A DNA stretch of 64,000 nucleotides from the NCBI RefSeq assembly GCF_000149955.1, contig NC_030990.1:1116001-1180000 (forward strand). Direction: 5' to 3'. A program made the position numbers and the translations under genes. Origin of the DNA: Fusarium oxysporum f. sp. lycopersici 4287. Taxonomy: Eukaryota > Ascomycota > Sordariomycetes > Hypocreales > Nectriaceae. The notes below the pieces were generated by a model that made no database searches, was not told where the DNA came from, and saw only the letters and a list, made by a program, of their open reading frames with translations. Shown here in pieces: positions 59,588 to 64,000 of the stretch (positions are counted from its first letter, which is position 1; each line of letters begins with the position of its first letter).

Positions 59588-60074
59588 GACAATGGCCTGG
59601 TTCTAAACTCTCATCAATTGCACTTCTCGTGAGGAGTTCGAGTGAAACTGAAAGCTGTCTTAACATTTGTGTTTGTTTTCAAGTATGTCTGCCTGATCGG
59701 CACAAATGATACCCTATTGGAAAAGTAGCATCCTGTACCTTGCATGGGTGCTTGCACAACAGCCATGTCTCTCTATCTGATGAAACTAGGCTTGGATTGG
59801 TCTATCAGTCTCACGAGGTCTTCGAAGCCCCAGCCTGCTTTTCAGCGAGATCTTTGTCTTTGAAATGCCACTACATATTCATGTCGCTAGCATCTTCGAA
59901 GCCATAGCTGAATGCTGGCCCTCATAAAGGGCCAACAGCCAAAAATAGGAACTTGGCACAAGAGCATGCAAGACTTAAATCGGACTTTAATTTGGTACTG
60001 CAGTGCCCATTGATTTAGGCTTTTACCAGGGGCAGTATTGTCTATCAATCGCAAGATTGCGTTGCCAACTCAAA
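59588..60074. other. Spacer between coiled-coil gene B and the hydrolase-patatin gene
   Basis: About 490 bp, both flanking genes plus strand. Similar words CTTCGAAGCC occur at about 59820 and 59896. No gene seen. Confidence 0.45.
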
Positions 60075-62090
60075 ATGGCATCGTATAATGGTCGGACGAT
60101 CCATTCTCTTACAAAGGGGAACAACGCAACGGATCAAGCATCTGCAGAGTAAGCCGCACTCGATGTCATCAAACCACATGCTAACAAATTATTCTTAGTA
60201 TAATCGCTCTTCATGGTCTGGGAGGCGATTGGAATCGTACCTGGAGCTCGTTCGGATACTGCTGGCTCAAACACACTCTCGTACCCAAGTTCCCATCATG
60301 CAGAATCCTCTCTCTCAACTATCCAGATATGCTCTCTACTTTGTCAGCACACCCTCCTGACATAAACGGTCTGATTCAGGATATCCTCAGAGACCGCCGT
60401 CAAGAGAACCGCTCAAAGTCACCGATTATCTTCCTCGGCCATAGTTTTGGTGGCACTGTTCTCAAGCAGGTGTATGTTGCTACACACCCTTCCAACACAG
60501 ATGACCCAGACTACAAAGCCCTTCATACCCAGAGTCGTGGCTATGTGTTCTTTGGGACAATCCATAAAGACAGGGATATGAGTAGGGCTAAGCTTGAAGT
60601 CCCAGAGTTTTGGAGAGCTTTGAGTCGCGGAGCTTCAGGTACATTGGGCGGTCACTCTCATGAGTTGGAAAAGGCAATGTATACCACCTTTCGTGTTAAC
60701 CATGCATTTCGTCGTCTCGGTGGAGAGAACCTCCTCATCAATTGCTTCTATGAAACCAAGGGGCCCGGCGGACTGAGTGTCAGTGAATCTTGTCACTCAT
60801 GTTCCAGATCTGAAGCTAACATAAGCCCAGAGACGTGTTCTTATTACTCAGGAAGAGTCAACTCTGGTCGCCCGTCCTGTTCCTACCATGCCCTTGGATC
60901 TCGACCACCAGTCCCTCGTTTGCTTCAAAAGTCCACGAGATGAAAACCTCGTTCGTGTCCTCGACGCTCTCGATTCGTTCATGATTCGAGCTATGGACGT
61001 CGAAACTCGACTACATAGGTCGAGTGCTCCTGAATCTCGAGGTCTATGTCTTTTGTCACTTGATGGAGGTGGTGTCAAGGGATTATTTAGCATCATCATC
61101 ATTGATCGGCTGATGCAGGAGACACGACGCCTTGAAGGCCCTGGTGCAGGACATAAAAAGCCCTGCGACTATTTCGACCTTATTGGCGGCACAAGTACAG
61201 GAGGTTTGCTAGCAATCATGCTAGGTCGGCTTCAGATGGACACTCAGCTCTGTATTCAAGCTTACAAGTCTCTGTCCAAGGAAGTGTTTTCTAGGAAGTT
61301 CAAGGTGCCCTTCCTGGAGAACTTCCGCAAGGCCAGTAATGTTGCTCTAAGCTGGCCATGGTTTGATGGCGATAAACTCAAAGAAGCCGTTTGTCGTACC
61401 GTCAAAGAGAACCTTCTTCCCAGTGACTCGGCTATGCTGAGGCAAAGTGGCTGTACAGTGGAGGACCTAACTCTCATCACTGACATGAAGTCTGCCACGT
61501 ACTCTTTCGTCTGCGCCGTGCCTAAGTACGAGGAAAAGGTGAGACGAATTCGATCATATGAACCCCTCGACCAACAAACAAATGCTCCAGCTGAAAGGTT
61601 CAAGATCTGGGAAGCTGCACGAGCAACCTCAGCAGCGCCAATGTATTTCCCACACATAGAAGCAGGTGGCGTTTCTTACTTCGATGGTGGACTTGAGAGT
61701 AACAACCCCGTGATTGAAGTTATCGAAGAAGCCAAGCAAGAGTTCCCGGATGATAAGATCTCCACCGTGATTAGTGTTGGTACTGGTGCGTACCAAGCCT
61801 CAGACGCAAGCGCAGGACTTACGGGTCTCATGAACTACATGATCAACATGGCCACAAGCACAGAGAAGCATCACAAAGCTGTTCTGGAAGACCCGCGATT
61901 TGCAGATATCAGAAAGGAAGGGTACTTTCGACTCAACGGGACACTTGAACTTGGAGCCATTGACCTCGCCGCTGTGGAACGCATGGATGAGATTGAACGT
62001 CTGGCCGAGGCCTATCTGAGTTCCAATGAGGGTCAACAACAAATCGGCATGTGTGCTGAGCGTCTAGTTGAGAGGGCGAAGCACCAGTGA
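60075..62090 (+). CDS. Alpha/beta-hydrolase - patatin phospholipase fusion
   Basis: Exons 60075-60148, 60199-60778 and 60831-62090 give 637 residues with agreeing phases. Domain 1 (about 25-235) is an alpha/beta hydrolase: IIALHGLGGDWNRTW is the oxyanion region and LGHSFGGTVL the nucleophile elbow (Ser near 105). It resembles the lipase-like SesB-type domain found at the N-terminus of some fungal NLRs. Domain 2 (about 290-500) is a patatin-like phospholipase A with DGGGVKG (oxyanion), GGTSTGG (catalytic Ser near 339) and FDGGLESNNP (catalytic Asp near 502). Both active sites look intact. In fungal NLRs a patatin domain is usually followed by NB-ARC and TPR repeats; here the protein stops just after it. 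A split into two genes is possible if intron 2 (60779-60830) is not used. Confidence 0.82.
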
Positions 62091-62138
62091 GACTTGAACA
62101 AGGTCCAGATATAATCTGCATTTGGTTGCCTAGGTAGT

Positions 62139-62257
62139 ACATACGACCATACCTACCAGAAAATACGGGATCCCGTCCGCTCTCCCATAGTCAAGCTGGT
62201 AAGGGGCGGATTAGTAGTTGGGTCGGTGACGACCAGCGAATCCCCGCTGTTGTATGT
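62139..62257 (+). rRNA. 5S ribosomal RNA
   Basis: 119 nt from ACATACGACCATACC to GCTGTTGTATGT, with the internal control region GTTGGGTCGGTGACGACC. It begins 48 bp after the patatin stop codon, on the same strand. Ten differences from the minus-strand copy at 5663-5781 include two compensatory pairs: ACCAG/CTGGT versus ATCAG/CTGAT, and GCGG/CCGC versus GCGA/TCGC. This implies both copies keep the 5S fold. Confidence 0.95.
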
Positions 62258-62263
62258 TTTTTT
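62257..62263 (+). terminator. RNA polymerase III T-run terminator
   Basis: Seven consecutive T directly after the 5S gene, a standard pol III stop. Confidence 0.85.
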
Positions 62264-62573
62264 GCCGATTTATGTGGATGATGAAGCTATCGTGAGGCGA
62301 GATTTTTATGGTGGGTTTGTGGTGGGGCAGGTTGAGCCTGTATGTACAGCCTTGACTCAAATGCTCAATCCCTTCAACCATTAAAAGCACATTACCAAAT
62401 TCACTTTATTGCATAGTCTCCTAATAAAACACTGTTTGTGAAATAATTATCAGATGCTTTAATTTCTATCGTGGAAAAGACACTATTGCAACATGGATAT
62501 CATGAGACCTCTCTGAACCAAAGAAACACTCGCTAATGAGGTATAATACAAATAATACAAGCAGAGGCATGAA
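62264..62573. other. Spacer after 5S rRNA gene
   Basis: About 310 bp to the stop codon of the convergent gene. No feature recognised. Confidence 0.5.
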
Positions 62574-63383
62574 CTAAGCAGATGCTGCTACAGAAGCCGA
62601 AGCAGCCGACGAAGAAGATGCACCAGCAGTAGCATTATCTCTCTGGACCTTCTGCCAGATCGACATGCAGCTCATGACAGCCATCAACGCCCACAACTGG
62701 CCCAACTCGCCTGTAGCACCGCTTCCTCGGAACTGAAACTCTCCAACACCTGACAAACTCTTGAGACAGTTTGTGCTTCCCCAAACAGCAACAACCTCCT
62801 TGCCGTCGCTGGTGTAGCCTTCTCCATTGGTGCTACCATCGTGAAGATCTTCTTCACTGGAGGAGTACTCCTCTTTGGTGTTTGTGGTGCCGAGACGGAC
62901 GAGCTTGTATCCGCCCCAGCGTGATTGACCAACGCTCTTGACTTCAGCGCCTCGAGAGCGTCGCCATTCGAAACGCTCTACGTGCTGGTCTGGGCCATGG
63001 CCAACTTGAATAGCAAACCAGAAGCGTCCCTTCAGTCCTTTGGGACGACGGAGGATCTCCTCTTGAGGACCATTGCCGGAAAGTGAAGGCAATGTGACCA
63101 AATAATCATCGCGAAGGCTTGACTCCCTACCAGAAGCAGCCAGTGGTGGTGAGTCGATGGATGATCCGCTGTGGAGGATGATGTCGCCGTATAAGCCCTT
63201 GACGAAGTTGAGTGTGTACATAGGCTCGCCGTTGGGGCCACTGAGGAAAAGCTTCATGCGAGCGAAGCAGGCATATTTCCTCCAGCCTGATTCGTATGAC
63301 ACGCGGATTACGGGTGGGATTCCCTTTTCGATTCCGCCAGCTGAGAGCTGATGAGATTGAAGTGTTGAGTTTGAGTGACCCAT
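62574..63383 (-). CDS. Conserved fungal protein of unknown function
   Basis: 269 residues, one exon, start MGHSNSTLQSHQLSAGG at 63383. The middle has a beta-rich region with RFWFAIQVGHG, then VERFEWRRSRGAEV, WGGYKLVRLG and GKEVVAVWG. Near the C-terminus comes GELGQLWALMAVMSCMSIWQK, an amphipathic to weakly hydrophobic helix. The last 20 residues are Ala/Ser only. I recognise the layout as a common family of filamentous ascomycetes but know no function. The start gives a possible N-myristoylation context (MGHSNS), which is inference. In-frame sequence upstream of 63383 is not conserved-looking. Confidence 0.68.
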   Translation of the reverse strand: MGHSNSTLQSHQLSAGGIEKGIPPVIRVSYESGWRKYACFARMKLFLSGPNGEPMYTLNFVKGLYGDIILHSGSSIDSPPLAASGRESSLRDDYLVTLPSLSGNGPQEEILRRPKGLKGRFWFAIQVGHGPDQHVERFEWRRSRGAEVKSVGQSRWGGYKLVRLGTTNTKEEYSSSEEDLHDGSTNGEGYTSDGKEVVAVWGSTNCLKSLSGVGEFQFRGSGATGELGQLWALMAVMSCMSIWQKVQRDNATAGASSSSAASASVAASA

Positions 63384-64000
63384 TGTGAGATGTGTAACGT
63401 AAGAAGTTGGTTGATATAGAATGATGAAAGATGCGTTTGTGTAAAGTGTTCGTGATTTAAGTCTTTGTATTTGGCTGTCTTGTTCTCTTGTATTGATATC
63501 ATTTCTGTACCTTGGCAACTGCTTCATCTTATATATTCAGTAGCTGTGATCCTTCTCCTTGGAGGTGAGCGCTGCATTGCTACTGTTTACGGAAAAGATC
63601 TGCGGATCTCCACGCCGCTGAGGCACTGCCGCGGTCTTAGCTCGGTATTAGCGATTGGTTATGACGTTGTTAGGCGCCCTTGTAAGGCTGGCGGGTTGGT
63701 GAATTTCCCTTTAGGGCTTATATCCGGCGCTCAATCATCTCCAGAATGGGCTGTGAAGATGTCACGGATAGACGAGCATTGCGGCGCAATTCAAGCTTTG
63801 AGATACGTTATGCAAAAAAAGGGAAATTGTGGCAAGTAAGTCTGTAGTGATTGGCTTATCTTTTTGATGCAAGTTTGATTGTTACCCCAAGTGCACAGCC
63901 CTCCACTGGCAATGCCCAACGCTGGAGCTTTGATAAGAAGATCAGCGCCTTTTCAGAGACTTGAGGTTCATCGTAGCGGCGCATTCCAACATATACAGAT
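63384..64000. other. Intergenic end of window
   Basis: About 620 bp upstream of the last gene. A plus-strand frame at 63465-63839 has no recognisable motif. No gene called. Confidence 0.45.

Noticed and set aside
1..64000. Transposons, LTRs, CRISPR arrays, viral insertions
   Set aside because: No transposase, reverse transcriptase or integrase frames, terminal repeats or regular spacer arrays were recognised. The only long inverted similarity is the 5S pair.

Overview
The window is nuclear DNA of a filamentous ascomycete. The evidence is short spliceosomal introns (mostly 44-75 bp) with GT..AG ends and CTRAC/TACTAAC-type branch sites, dispersed single 5S rRNA genes, fungus-specific gene families, and compact, often divergent gene pairs. 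Gene content and 5S sequence suggest a Sordariomycete, probably a Fusarium-like Hypocrealean; that placement is inference. One scaffold gap (375 N) interrupts the first gene.

Left end, 0.6-7.7 kb: housekeeping genes. These are translation elongation factor 1-gamma (broken by the gap), an FCP1/NIF-domain phosphatase, the pre-rRNA processing factor RRP36, a minus-strand 5S rRNA gene, and a GNT1-type Golgi GlcNAc transferase. From 9 to 25.4 kb the content becomes accessory: a membrane-anchored pepsin-fold protein without the first catalytic Asp, a broken PLP decarboxylase joined to an inverted fragment of a P-loop kinase-like gene, a large 2OG-Fe(II) oxygenase-like protein, a small cysteine-rich secreted protein, a glycine-rich protein, and a 1758-residue NACHT-type STAND (NLR-like) protein with a C-terminal membrane region. 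Two tRNA genes (Arg-TCG with intron, Val-AAC) follow.

Middle, 26-54 kb: mostly conserved core genes. They are Mediator MED5, a short-chain dehydrogenase, an AIF/FSP1-like flavoprotein, YJU2, KIN17, SPT4, a POP8-like RNase P/MRP subunit, protein phosphatase 5, ESS2/DGCR14, the COQ8 kinase and glutamine-dependent NAD synthetase. A 5.7-kb stretch with no recognisable gene (32.8-38.5 kb) lies upstream of a 69-residue protein.

Right end, 54-64 kb: accessory again. Two divergently transcribed coiled-coil proteins, each with a central hydrophobic segment, sit beside a gene that fuses an alpha/beta-hydrolase domain to a patatin phospholipase domain. Both enzyme classes are known as N-terminal effector domains of fungal NLRs, but no nucleotide-binding domain follows here. 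A plus-strand 5S rRNA gene lies 48 bp beyond the patatin stop. The coiled-coil pair plus hydrolase-patatin fusion is the best candidate for an undescribed, possibly membrane-attacking or self/non-self recognition system. No intact transposon, CRISPR array or virus-derived gene was seen.
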